A stretch of DNA of 27,848 bases. Origin: an uncultured Clostridia bacterium. GTDB taxonomy: Bacteria; Bacillota; Clostridia; Oscillospirales; CAG-272. The stretch covers positions 1 to 27,848 of the forward strand of contig CAJGCF010000009.1 of assembly GCA_904501865.1 (NCBI GenBank), written 5' to 3'. Made by a program: the position numbers and the translations under genes. Under the pieces are notes generated by a model. The model was given only the letters and a program-made list of their open reading frames with translations, did not search any database and was not told the origin of the DNA. This document shows, one piece after another, positions 6,687 through 14,713 of the stretch. The first letter of the stretch is position 1; the number at the start of each line of letters is the position of its first letter.

Positions 6687-7315
6687 TGAGGACTAAAAGA
6701 ATAGCTGTGCTCGTGTCGGGCGGCGGAACTAATCTGCAGGCACTCATAGACTCTCAGGCAAAAGGCGATCTTGGAAATGGCAGGATAGAGCTTGTCCTGT
6801 CGTCCAAGGACGGTGTATACGCTCTTGAGAGAGCCAAGAATAATGGGATCAAAACAAAGGTGCTCGCGCGCAAGGAATACGGTGACATCAAGGAATACTC
6901 AAGGGCTCTTGCCGATACTCTCGTGGGCGAGAAAATAGACCTTGTGGTGCTCGCGGGATTTTTGACTATAATCGACGAGCAGATGTACGAGGCTTTTCCA
7001 AACAGGATAATCAACGTTCACCCCGCACTTATCCCGTCTTTCTGTGGAAAGGGGTATTACGGTCTGCGCGTTCACGAAGCAGCGCTTGAAAAGGGCGTTC
7101 GCGTTTCGGGCGCTACGGTGCATATAGTCACTCCGGAGTGCGATGCGGGGCCGATAATTTTGCAAAAAGCGGTTGAGGTCAAGCGTGACGACACTCCCGA
7201 GACACTTCAAAAGAGAATAATGGAGGAGGCAGAGTGGGTGCTCTTGCCCCTGGCGGTAAGGCTTTTGTGTGATGACAGGCTTACCGTAGAAGACGACAAG
7301 GTCTATATTGATTAA
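6686..7315 (+). CDS. purN: PurN, phosphoribosylglycinamide formyltransferase
   Basis: A 209-residue enzyme transferring a formyl group from 10-formyl-THF to GAR (third step). It shows the N-terminal SGGGTNLQALID phosphate-binding motif, the catalytic NVHPALIPSF motif (Asn and His), and the SGATVHIVTPECDAGPIILQ motif with the catalytic Asp. The loop after the catalytic His reads CGKGYYGLRVHEAAL, the usual form for Gram-positive enzymes. It overlaps purM by 1 nt. The folate substrate would be supplied by the fhs product from the same gene string. Confidence 0.96.
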   Translation: MRTKRIAVLVSGGGTNLQALIDSQAKGDLGNGRIELVLSSKDGVYALERAKNNGIKTKVLARKEYGDIKEYSRALADTLVGEKIDLVVLAGFLTIIDEQMYEAFPNRIINVHPALIPSFCGKGYYGLRVHEAALEKGVRVSGATVHIVTPECDAGPIILQKAVEVKRDDTPETLQKRIMEEAEWVLLPLAVRLLCDDRLTVEDDKVYID

Positions 7316-7354
7316 CGCATATTTACAATGCCGAGACGGCGGAATGGAGAAAAA

Positions 7355-8071
7355 ATGGCACTTTATGATCTTAAAAAGCTTCTGTCCGAGAATTCTTATC
7401 CCGGAAGAGGAATAGTTATAGGAAAATCGGCTGACGGCAAGAGGGCAATGATCGCTTATTTCATTATGGGAAGAAGCGAGAACAGCCGCAACCGTATTTT
7501 TGAGAAATTTGATGGCGGAATGAGGACTCGCGCGTTTGACGAGTCAAAGCTCGTCGATCCTAGTCTTATCATTTATAATCCTTTCAGAAAAAAAGGAAAC
7601 ATCGACATTATAACCAACGGCGATCAAACTGATACTATATATAACTTTCTGCTTGACGGCAAAAGCTTTGAGGACGCGCTTATGACGCGCGGCTTTGAGC
7701 CTGATGAGCCTAATTTCACCCCTCGTGTCTCGGGTATAGCGTATTATGACACCGCAAAGAAGAATTTTACGTACAAGCTTTCCATACTCAAGAGCAGAAA
7801 CGGAGATCCTTCTGTCTGCAATCGCTATTTCTACAATTATATGCCCGTAGCGGGAATAGGTCATTTTATCCACACGTACAAGTGCGACGGCAATCCCATT
7901 CCTTCGTTTTACGGCGAGCCTGAGGAGGTAGAGCTTCCCAACACCGCCGAGGAGTTGGCGGATATCTGCTGGAGCAATCTTAATGCAGACAACAAGGTGT
8001 CCCTCTTTGTACGCACCGTGGATCTTGTCACGGGCAAGGCAGAGGACGTTATTATAAACAAAAATAAGTAA
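7355..8071 (+). CDS. purO: IMP cyclohydrolase, PurO-like (archaeal type)
   Basis: A 238-residue protein resembling the IMP cyclohydrolase family found in archaea (PurO) and annotated in many Clostridia, with conserved stretches YPGRGIVIGKSADGK, YFIMGRSENSRNR, TNGDQTDTIY and GHFIHTY. It would close FAICAR to IMP, the last step, replacing the N-terminal domain of bifunctional PurH, which is missing from the next gene. Assignment rests on recalled family sequence plus its position immediately before a stand-alone AICAR formyltransferase. The ATG at 7355 follows a TGGAGA site (7345-7350); an ATG at 7328 lacks one. It lies 39 nt after purN and 17 nt before the next gene. Confidence 0.85.
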   Translation: MALYDLKKLLSENSYPGRGIVIGKSADGKRAMIAYFIMGRSENSRNRIFEKFDGGMRTRAFDESKLVDPSLIIYNPFRKKGNIDIITNGDQTDTIYNFLLDGKSFEDALMTRGFEPDEPNFTPRVSGIAYYDTAKKNFTYKLSILKSRNGDPSVCNRYFYNYMPVAGIGHFIHTYKCDGNPIPSFYGEPEEVELPNTAEELADICWSNLNADNKVSLFVRTVDLVTGKAEDVIINKNK

Positions 8072-8088
8072 TACACAGGAGTATAACA

Positions 8089-9273
8089 ATGAAGGAATTT
8101 GAACTTAAATACGGCTGCAACCCCAATCAGAAGCCGGCTAAAATATACATGCACGACGGCAGCGAGCTTCCCATTGAGATACTTTCGGGAAGACCCGGAT
8201 ACATAAATTTTCTTGATGCGTTCAACTCCTGGCAGCTTGTAAAGGAGCTTAAGGCGGCGCTTGGACTCCCTGCGGTAACCTCATTTAAGCACGTAAGTCC
8301 TACAAGCGCGGCGGTTGGCATACCGCTTTCCGACAAGCTCAAAAAGGCTTGCTTCGTCGATGACATCGAGGGACTTGACGATTCTCTCCTGGCTTGCGCT
8401 TACGCGAGAGCGAGAGGAACTGACAGAATGTGCTCCTTTGGAGACTGGGTAGCTCTTTCCGACGTCTGCGACGTAACAACGGCGAAGATGCTGGCGCGCG
8501 AGGTTTCGGACGGCATTATTGCTCCCGGCTACGAGCCCGAGGCTCTTGAGATACTTAAGGGAAAGAGAAAGGGTAATTACAATATTGTTAAAATAGATCC
8601 CGATTTTGTGCCTGCCGAGATCGAGCGAAAGCAGGTTTACGGAATCACATTTGAGCAGGGCAGGAACAACTTTAAGATCAATCGCGAGCTGCTTTCAAAC
8701 ATAGTTACCGAGAACAAGGATATGCCCGAGAGCGCGGTGCGTGACCTTATAGTTGCGCTTATCACTCTTAAGTACACGCAGTCCAATTCGGTCTGCTTTG
8801 CAATAGACGGACAGGCGATAGGTGTTGGAGCAGGTCAGCAGTCCAGAGTTCACTGCACTCGTCTTGCGGGTGGAAAGGCTGACACTTGGTTTCTTCGTCA
8901 GAGCGACAAGGTCTTGAATCTTCCTTTCAAGTCCACACTCGGTAGACCCGACAGAGATAACGTCATTGACGGATACATCAACCAGAACGAAGAGGACGTT
9001 TGCGCTGACGGAAATTGGCAGAAATACTTTACCGAGCAGCCCGCCCCCTTTACAAAGGAAGAGCAGAGGGCGTATCTCGATACTATTGACGGAGTGGCGC
9101 TCGGATCGGATGCTTTCTTCCCGTTCAGCGATAATATCGAGAGAGCAAAGAAATCCGGTGTTAAGTATATAGCAGAGCCCGGCGGCTCTATTCGAGACGA
9201 CCTCGTTATTGAGTGCTGTAATAAATATGGAATCTCAATGGCGTTTACCGGAATGAGATTGTTCCATCATTGA
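8089..9273 (+). CDS. purH: Stand-alone AICAR formyltransferase (C-terminal half of PurH)
   Basis: A 394-residue phosphoribosylaminoimidazolecarboxamide formyltransferase, forming FAICAR from AICAR and 10-formyl-THF. It begins directly with the transformylase domain (LKYGCNPNQKPA), contains the catalytic Lys-His pair in SFKHVSPTSAA, the substrate-binding YTQSNSVCFA and GVGAGQQSRVHC motifs, and ends with ALGSDAFFPFSDNI and EPGGSIRDD. The MGS-like IMP cyclohydrolase domain normally fused at the N-terminus is absent, its job presumably done by the PurO-like neighbour. Its substrate AICAR (ZMP) is the ligand sensed by the operon's riboswitch. A CAGGAG site precedes the ATG. A 415-nt repeat-containing gap follows. 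Confidence 0.94.
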   Translation: MKEFELKYGCNPNQKPAKIYMHDGSELPIEILSGRPGYINFLDAFNSWQLVKELKAALGLPAVTSFKHVSPTSAAVGIPLSDKLKKACFVDDIEGLDDSLLACAYARARGTDRMCSFGDWVALSDVCDVTTAKMLAREVSDGIIAPGYEPEALEILKGKRKGNYNIVKIDPDFVPAEIERKQVYGITFEQGRNNFKINRELLSNIVTENKDMPESAVRDLIVALITLKYTQSNSVCFAIDGQAIGVGAGQQSRVHCTRLAGGKADTWFLRQSDKVLNLPFKSTLGRPDRDNVIDGYINQNEEDVCADGNWQKYFTEQPAPFTKEEQRAYLDTIDGVALGSDAFFPFSDNIERAKKSGVKYIAEPGGSIRDDLVIECCNKYGISMAFTGMRLFHH

Positions 9274-9278
9274 TAATG

Positions 9279-9656
9279 TAGCTAGAGAATGTGTTGATTC
9301 TCCTACTTTCTTTTCAAATAAAAGCTCAATTGCCGTTGGCAATTGGCAAAGAAATTTGCAAAATATTTTGGGGTTCTAACTGCTGTGAGGTGACGATGAT
9401 TTTCTGAGAAAATAACTTACTGAGATATTCTCCACCTAACAGTGTAGAACCCAACCGACATAGCTAACTTTAACTTAAAGCGACTTTAAGTTAAAATTGA
9501 GTTGCATCGAATAGGTTCAACGCCTTATCAATACAGAAACATCAGTGAGGGATTTTTCGGAGGAAAATCCTCCGTCACCCTAAAAGGACCTTTTATTTAT
9601 GTAAGTTTTTGCGGAGCTTTTTTCTAAAAGCGACCCATCGTAACACATTCTAACTA
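9279..9656 (+). repeat. Structured intergenic repeat, copy A (between AICAR formyltransferase and purD)
   Basis: This gap carries no gene but matches, in reverse orientation, the gap at 23475-23850. A 53-nt block (9506-9558) differs from the second copy at only 4 positions. Hairpins in order: CAATTGCC/GGCAATTG (9327-9345, a copy-A insertion), ATTTTC/GAAAAT (9399-9413), a perfect 12-bp stem with 3-nt loop (9469-9495), GGATTTTTC/GGAAAATCC (9550-9570) and GCTTTT/AAAAGC (9616-9631). GGTGACG (9389-9395) can pair with CGTCACC (9573-9579) to close the middle section, and GGGTTCTA with TAGAACCC. Imperfect terminal inverted repeats share AATGTGTT (about 9279-9295 and 9642-9656). MITE-like element or structured RNA are both possible. 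Confidence 0.85.
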
Positions 9657-9688
9657 AAAAACCATATTCCAAACAAACGGAGAACAAG

Positions 9689-10957
9689 ATGAAGATAATG
9701 GTAGTAGGCGGTGGCGGCCGAGAGCACGCCATCATAAAGAAAATAAAAGAGAATAAAAGCGTTGAGGTCATATACGCGCTCCCTGGTAACGGAGGAATGG
9801 CGAATGATGCGGTATGCGTTGACATTGGCGCGAAGGACATTGAGAAAATCGTAGCTTTTGCGGTTGAGACGGGTATTGACTATGCGGTAGTCGCTCCTGA
9901 CGATCCGCTTGTGCTTGGTTGTGTAGACGCGCTTGAGGAAAAGGGCATTCCTTGCTTCGGTCCTCGCGCAAATGCCGCGATAATCGAGGGCAGTAAGGTC
10001 TTTTCAAAGAATCTTATGAAAAAATACGGCATACCAACGGCGGCGTATGAGGTGTTCGACGATATGCAGGCGGCGCTCGACTATCTAGAGACAGCACCCA
10101 TCCCGACGGTCATCAAGGCCGACGGACTTGCGCTTGGAAAGGGAGTTATCATTGCCAATACTCTCGACGAGGCAAAAGCGGCGGTCATCTCTATGATGCA
10201 GGACAAGGCATTCGGTGCTAGCGGTGACCATATCGTTATAGAGGAATTTTTGACAGGCCCCGAGGTCTCTGTTCTCTCCTTTACAGACGGAGAGGTGGTA
10301 GTGCCTATGATATCATCAATGGACCACAAGAGAGCGGGGGATAACGATACGGGACTTAACACGGGAGGTATGGGAACTGTTGCTCCCAATCCGTATTACA
10401 CCGATGATATTGCCCGAGAGTGTATGGAAAAGATATTCAAGCCCACCATAGACGCGATGAACAAGGAGGGCAGAACATTTAAGGGTTGTTTGTATTTCGG
10501 ACTTATGCTTACACCGAACGGACCTAAGGTCATAGAGTATAACTGCCGTTTTGGAGATCCCGAGACACAAGTGGTGCTTCCATTGCTTGAGTCAGATCTT
10601 TTGACGGTAATGCAGGCGACCACAAACGGCACGTTAGCCGAGACTGAGGTCAAGTTCAAAAATGCTCACGCTTGCTGTGTAATAATGGCGTCGGAGGGCT
10701 ATCCCGTAAGCTATGAAAAGGGATTTGAGATGACGATACCTGAAAAGATAGCCGACTCGGTTTACGTTGCGGGCGCAAATCTCAAGGACGGAAAGCTGCT
10801 CACGAATGGCGGCAGAGTTCTTGGTGTCACAGCGGTAGCGGATTCTCTTGAGGGTGCGATAGAGGCATCGTATAAAAAGGTTGGAGAAATATCGTTTGGT
10901 AACGCGTATTACCGACACGATATAGGACAAAAGGCTCTTGCGGCTTATAAGTCATAA
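9689..10957 (+). CDS. purD: PurD, phosphoribosylamine-glycine ligase (GAR synthetase)
   Basis: A 422-residue ATP-grasp enzyme joining phosphoribosylamine and glycine, the second step to IMP. Motifs include VVGGGGREHAI at the N-terminus, PDDPLVLG, FGPRANAAIIEGSK, KADGLALGKGV (ATP lysine), NTGGMGTVAPNPYY and the metal-binding EYNCRFGDPETQ. Length is normal. A CGGAG site (9678-9682) precedes the ATG. It follows the repeat-bearing gap with no clear promoter that I could see, so it may depend on read-through from purE or on a signal within the repeat. purL begins 18 nt after its stop. Confidence 0.96.
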   Translation: MKIMVVGGGGREHAIIKKIKENKSVEVIYALPGNGGMANDAVCVDIGAKDIEKIVAFAVETGIDYAVVAPDDPLVLGCVDALEEKGIPCFGPRANAAIIEGSKVFSKNLMKKYGIPTAAYEVFDDMQAALDYLETAPIPTVIKADGLALGKGVIIANTLDEAKAAVISMMQDKAFGASGDHIVIEEFLTGPEVSVLSFTDGEVVVPMISSMDHKRAGDNDTGLNTGGMGTVAPNPYYTDDIARECMEKIFKPTIDAMNKEGRTFKGCLYFGLMLTPNGPKVIEYNCRFGDPETQVVLPLLESDLLTVMQATTNGTLAETEVKFKNAHACCVIMASEGYPVSYEKGFEMTIPEKIADSVYVAGANLKDGKLLTNGGRVLGVTAVADSLEGAIEASYKKVGEISFGNAYYRHDIGQKALAAYKS

Positions 10958-10975
10958 GGCTTGAAAGGATTTGGA

Positions 10976-13900
10976 ATGGTTTACAGAATATTCGTTGAAA
11001 AGAAAAACAATCTCGCGCACGAGGCACACGCACTTTACTCCGAGCTTAAAAATCTGCTTGGAATAAAAGGTCTTACCTCGGTCCGCATACTCAATAGATA
11101 TGATGCGGAGAATATCTCGGAAAAGCTCTTCTGTGAGGCGGTCGACTCGGTGTTTTCCGAGCCCCAGTTGGATATTGCCACTCGCGATATAGACGTAGAC
11201 GGCGGCACAGTGTTTGCGGTGGAGTATCTCCCCGGCCAGTTTGATCAGAGGGCAGACAGCGCTGCGCAGTGCATACAGATAATGTCCTGCGGAGATAGAC
11301 CTACTATACGCACCGCAAAGGTCTACGTGCTTGGAGGAGTGCTGACGGATGAAGAGATATCCGCGGTCAAAAAGTACGTAATAAATCCCGTTGAGGCAAG
11401 AGAGGCAAGTATGCAGCTTCCCGAAACTCTTGCTATGGATTACGATATTCCGTCGGACGTCGCAACGCTTAACGGTTTTTGTAACAAGACCGACTCCGAG
11501 CTTGCCGATATGATAAAGACACTTGGTCTTGCTATGGATCTTGACGACATAAAATTCTGTCGTGAATATTTTGCGGGGGAGAAAAGAGATCCTACCATCA
11601 CTGAGATCAGAATGATAGATACGTATTGGTCGGATCACTGCCGTCATACTACGTTTTTGACTACCATAGATAACGTTAAGTTTGAGGATGAGCTCCTTGA
11701 GAAAACCTATAAAGAATATCTTGATGTAAGAGCCAAGCTTGGCAGAACAAAGCCGCAGAATCTTATGGATATAGGTACTCTCGCGGCAAAGTATCTCAAA
11801 AAGACGGGGCAGCTTCAGAAGCTTGACGAGAGCGAGGAGATAAATGCTTGTACCGTCAAGATGAAGGTAACGGTTGACGGTGTGGACGAGGATTGGTTGC
11901 TTCTCTTCAAGAACGAAACACACAATCACCCCACGGAGATAGAGCCCTTCGGCGGAGCGGCGACCTGCATAGGCGGCGCTATCCGAGACCCCCTTTCTGG
12001 AAGAAGCTACGTGTATGCGGCTATGCGTGTCACGGGTGCAGCGGATCCCACAGTGCCCGTGTCCGAGACCATAAAGGGCAAGCTTCCTCAAAGAAAGATA
12101 GTGCAGACCGCGGCTGCGGGATATTCCTCCTACGGTAACCAGATAGGTCTTGCTACGGGTATGGTGGACGAGCTCTATCACCCCGGATACGCAGCAAAGA
12201 GAATGGAGATAGGAGCGGTCATCGCGGCGGCGTCTGCCAAGAACGTGCGCCGTGAGTGCCCTGCAGACGGTGACGTGGTAGTCCTTCTCGGCGGTAGAAC
12301 GGGACGTGACGGTATAGGTGGAGCTACGGGATCGTCCAAGGCTCACGATTCCCATTCTGTCGAGACCTGCGGAGCAGAGGTGCAGAAGGGTAACGCCCCC
12401 GAGGAAAGAAAGCTTCAGCGTCTGTTCAGAAACGCAGAGGCTTGCAGAATGATAAAGAGATGTAACGACTTCGGCGCGGGTGGCGTGTCGGTCGCTATCG
12501 GAGAGCTTGCTGACGGACTTGATATAGACCTTAATAAAGTTCCCAAAAAATACGAGGGACTTGACGGCACTGAGCTTGCTATCTCCGAGTCTCAGGAGAG
12601 AATGGCGGTTGTAATTGAAAAAGAAAACGTTGAGAGATTTATGGCGCTCGCCGACTCGGAGAACCTTGAGGCTACGGTCGTGGCGCGTGTGACCGAGGAG
12701 CCGAGACTCCGCGTTCACTGGAACGGCAAGACTGTTATTGATATATCCCGTGAGTTTTTGAACTCCAATGGTGCGGAAAAGCATATTGATATCACCCCTG
12801 CCGCTCCCGCGAATTACTCAAAAGAGCCAGTTTTGGATTTTGTCGCTGGCTATAAAGCACTTGCGTCTGACCTGAACGTGTGCTCGAAACGCGGACTTTC
12901 AGAGAGATTTGACTCCACTATCGGTGCGGGTACCGTGCTTATGCCGTTCGGAGGAATTCATCAGAAAACTCCTATTCAAGCTATGGTTCACAAGGTATCG
13001 GTCGAGGAAAAGCACACCGACACCTGCTCGTACATGGCTTGGGGATATAACCCCTATATCGCGGAGAAGTCGCCCTACCATTCGGCGTATCTCGCGGTGG
13101 TGGAGAGTATTTCAAAGCTTATCGCGTCGGGTGCGTCTTATGATGACGTTTACCTTACGTTCCAAGAGTACTTTGAGAAGCCTCTCAAGGACGGCAAGCG
13201 TTGGGGCAAGCCTCTTGCGGCACTTCTCGGTGCGTTCAGAGCCCAGATTGAGCTTGGTGTCGCGGCTATCGGCGGCAAGGACTCTATGAGCGGATCCTTT
13301 GAAAAGCTTGACGTCCCGCCCACGCTCGTATCATTTGCGGTAACCACGGGTAAGACCTGCGAGGTCATAACCAACGACGCAAAGTCGGCAGGTCATAAGC
13401 TTATTTGCCTTTGCCCTAAGTATGGCGAGGACGGTCTGCCTGTGGCTGAGTCGCTTATAGAGACCTTCAACAAGGTGACTGCTCTTATGCGTGAGGGCAA
13501 GGTCTACTCGGCTTATACTCCCACGTTTGGCGGTATGGCTGAGGCAGTTTACAAGATGTGTATAGGTAACGGTCTTGGATTTAAGTTCCTTGATGAGTGC
13601 GTTACGGTAAATAATATTTTTGAATATTGCTACGGAGCTTTCTTGCTTGAGGTTGACGAGAGTATTAACGGACAGACAATAGGTTACTTTACCGACGACG
13701 CAAAGCTTACATACGGCGACAAGACCGTTGACATGGCAGAGCTCGACTCACTTTATGAGAGCAAGCTTGAGGGAGTATTCCCGACACTTGAGAAGTCGAA
13801 GAACAACACCTATGAAAGCTTTAGCTACAAGGTAGAAAAGAGAGCAGCACCCGCTATCAAGATCGCAAAGCCTAAGGTGCTCATTCCCGTATTCCCCGGA

Positions 13901-14665
13901 ACCAACTGCGAGTACGACACCGCTAAGGTAATGCGTGACGCGGGAGCTGAGGCAAAGATATTTGTTATCAACAACCTCACCAGCGATTCTATCTCAAGAA
14001 GTGTTGAGAGCTTTGCAAAGGAGCTTTCTGATTCTCAGATGGTATTTGTTCCCGGAGGATTTTCGGGTGGGGACGAGCCTGACGGTTCGGGCAAGTTCAT
14101 TATGGCGTTCTTCCGCAATCAGCAGATAAAGGATGGCATACATAACCTTCTTGACAATCGCGACGGTCTTATGTGCGGTATATGCAACGGCTTCCAGGCG
14201 CTTATAAAGCTCGGTCTTGTACCCTACGGAAGAATAATCGACGCGGACGAAAGCTCGCCCACACTTACCTTTAACACCATTTCCCGCCATCAGTCCAAGC
14301 TTGTAAGGACAAGAATAGCGTCCAACAAGTCGCCCTGGCTTGCGGGAACAGAGGTCGGTGACGTCTACACGGTGGCTATCTCTCACGGAGAGGGACGCTT
14401 CCTCTGTTCAGATGAGCTTATCCGTCAGCTTGCGGCTAACGGACAGATAGCTACACAGTACGTTGACCTTGAGGGAAATGCCACAGACGATATCCGATAC
14501 AATCCCAACGATTCCGCGTTTGCTATTGAGGGAATAACATCTCCCGACGGCAGAGTGTTCGGTAAAATGGGACATTCCGAGCGTATAGGCAACGGTCTTT
14601 ATAAGAACGTTCCCGGACAGTTCGATATGAAGATGTTTGAATCTGCAGTAAAATACTTTAAGTGA
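10976..14665 (+). CDS. purL: PurL, single-chain phosphoribosylformylglycinamidine synthase
   Basis: A 1229-residue FGAM synthase (fourth step) of the large, fused form in which the PurS-like, PurL-like and glutaminase (PurQ-like) parts are one chain. Visible motifs: DTYWSDHCRHTTF (about 213), FKNETHNHPTEIEPFGGAA (about 310), GGRTGRDGIGGATGSS, NDFGAGGVSVAIGELA, and GGKDSMSG in the second synthase half. The C-terminal glutaminase starts near 964 (PVFPGTNCEYD) with nucleophile Cys1070 in GICNGFQ and SHGEGRF histidine; it looks intact, unlike the PurF glutaminase. The ATG at 10976 has an AAAGGA site; a TTG at 10961 was rejected. Large antisense open frames across it are shadows. Confidence 0.95.
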   Translation: MVYRIFVEKKNNLAHEAHALYSELKNLLGIKGLTSVRILNRYDAENISEKLFCEAVDSVFSEPQLDIATRDIDVDGGTVFAVEYLPGQFDQRADSAAQCIQIMSCGDRPTIRTAKVYVLGGVLTDEEISAVKKYVINPVEAREASMQLPETLAMDYDIPSDVATLNGFCNKTDSELADMIKTLGLAMDLDDIKFCREYFAGEKRDPTITEIRMIDTYWSDHCRHTTFLTTIDNVKFEDELLEKTYKEYLDVRAKLGRTKPQNLMDIGTLAAKYLKKTGQLQKLDESEEINACTVKMKVTVDGVDEDWLLLFKNETHNHPTEIEPFGGAATCIGGAIRDPLSGRSYVYAAMRVTGAADPTVPVSETIKGKLPQRKIVQTAAAGYSSYGNQIGLATGMVDELYHPGYAAKRMEIGAVIAAASAKNVRRECPADGDVVVLLGGRTGRDGIGGATGSSKAHDSHSVETCGAEVQKGNAPEERKLQRLFRNAEACRMIKRCNDFGAGGVSVAIGELADGLDIDLNKVPKKYEGLDGTELAISESQERMAVVIEKENVERFMALADSENLEATVVARVTEEPRLRVHWNGKTVIDISREFLNSNGAEKHIDITPAAPANYSKEPVLDFVAGYKALASDLNVCSKRGLSERFDSTIGAGTVLMPFGGIHQKTPIQAMVHKVSVEEKHTDTCSYMAWGYNPYIAEKSPYHSAYLAVVESISKLIASGASYDDVYLTFQEYFEKPLKDGKRWGKPLAALLGAFRAQIELGVAAIGGKDSMSGSFEKLDVPPTLVSFAVTTGKTCEVITNDAKSAGHKLICLCPKYGEDGLPVAESLIETFNKVTALMREGKVYSAYTPTFGGMAEAVYKMCIGNGLGFKFLDECVTVNNIFEYCYGAFLLEVDESINGQTIGYFTDDAKLTYGDKTVDMAELDSLYESKLEGVFPTLEKSKNNTYESFSYKVEKRAAPAIKIAKPKVLIPVFPGTNCEYDTAKVMRDAGAEAKIFVINNLTSDSISRSVESFAKELSDSQMVFVPGGFSGGDEPDGSGKFIMAFFRNQQIKDGIHNLLDNRDGLMCGICNGFQALIKLGLVPYGRIIDADESSPTLTFNTISRHQSKLVRTRIASNKSPWLAGTEVGDVYTVAISHGEGRFLCSDELIRQLAANGQIATQYVDLEGNATDDIRYNPNDSAFAIEGITSPDGRVFGKMGHSERIGNGLYKNVPGQFDMKMFESAVKYFK

Positions 14666-14682
14666 TCAAATAAAATATGTAT

Positions 14683-14700
14683 GCCCCTTTTATCAGGGGC
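14683..14700 (+). other. Small hairpin in the purL-fhs gap
   Basis: A 6-bp stem GCCCCT/AGGGGC with a 6-nt loop lies just before the fhs ribosome site. It is followed by AAAAGGAG, not T, so it is not a standard terminator; it could be a stability or processing hairpin. An in-frame ATG at 14681 lies against it and is an unlikely start. Confidence 0.4.
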
Positions 14701-14713
14701 AAAAGGAGAAAAA

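Noticed and set aside
9274..9688. CRISPR array or tRNA in the gap before purD
   Set aside because: The hairpins differ from each other and are not regularly spaced direct repeats; no cloverleaf is present. The region matches a second dispersed copy instead.
10952..12784. 610-residue open frame on the reverse strand
   Set aside because: It lies entirely antisense to purL, which has unmistakable FGAM synthase motifs; composition is that of a codon shadow, with no ribosome site or known motif.
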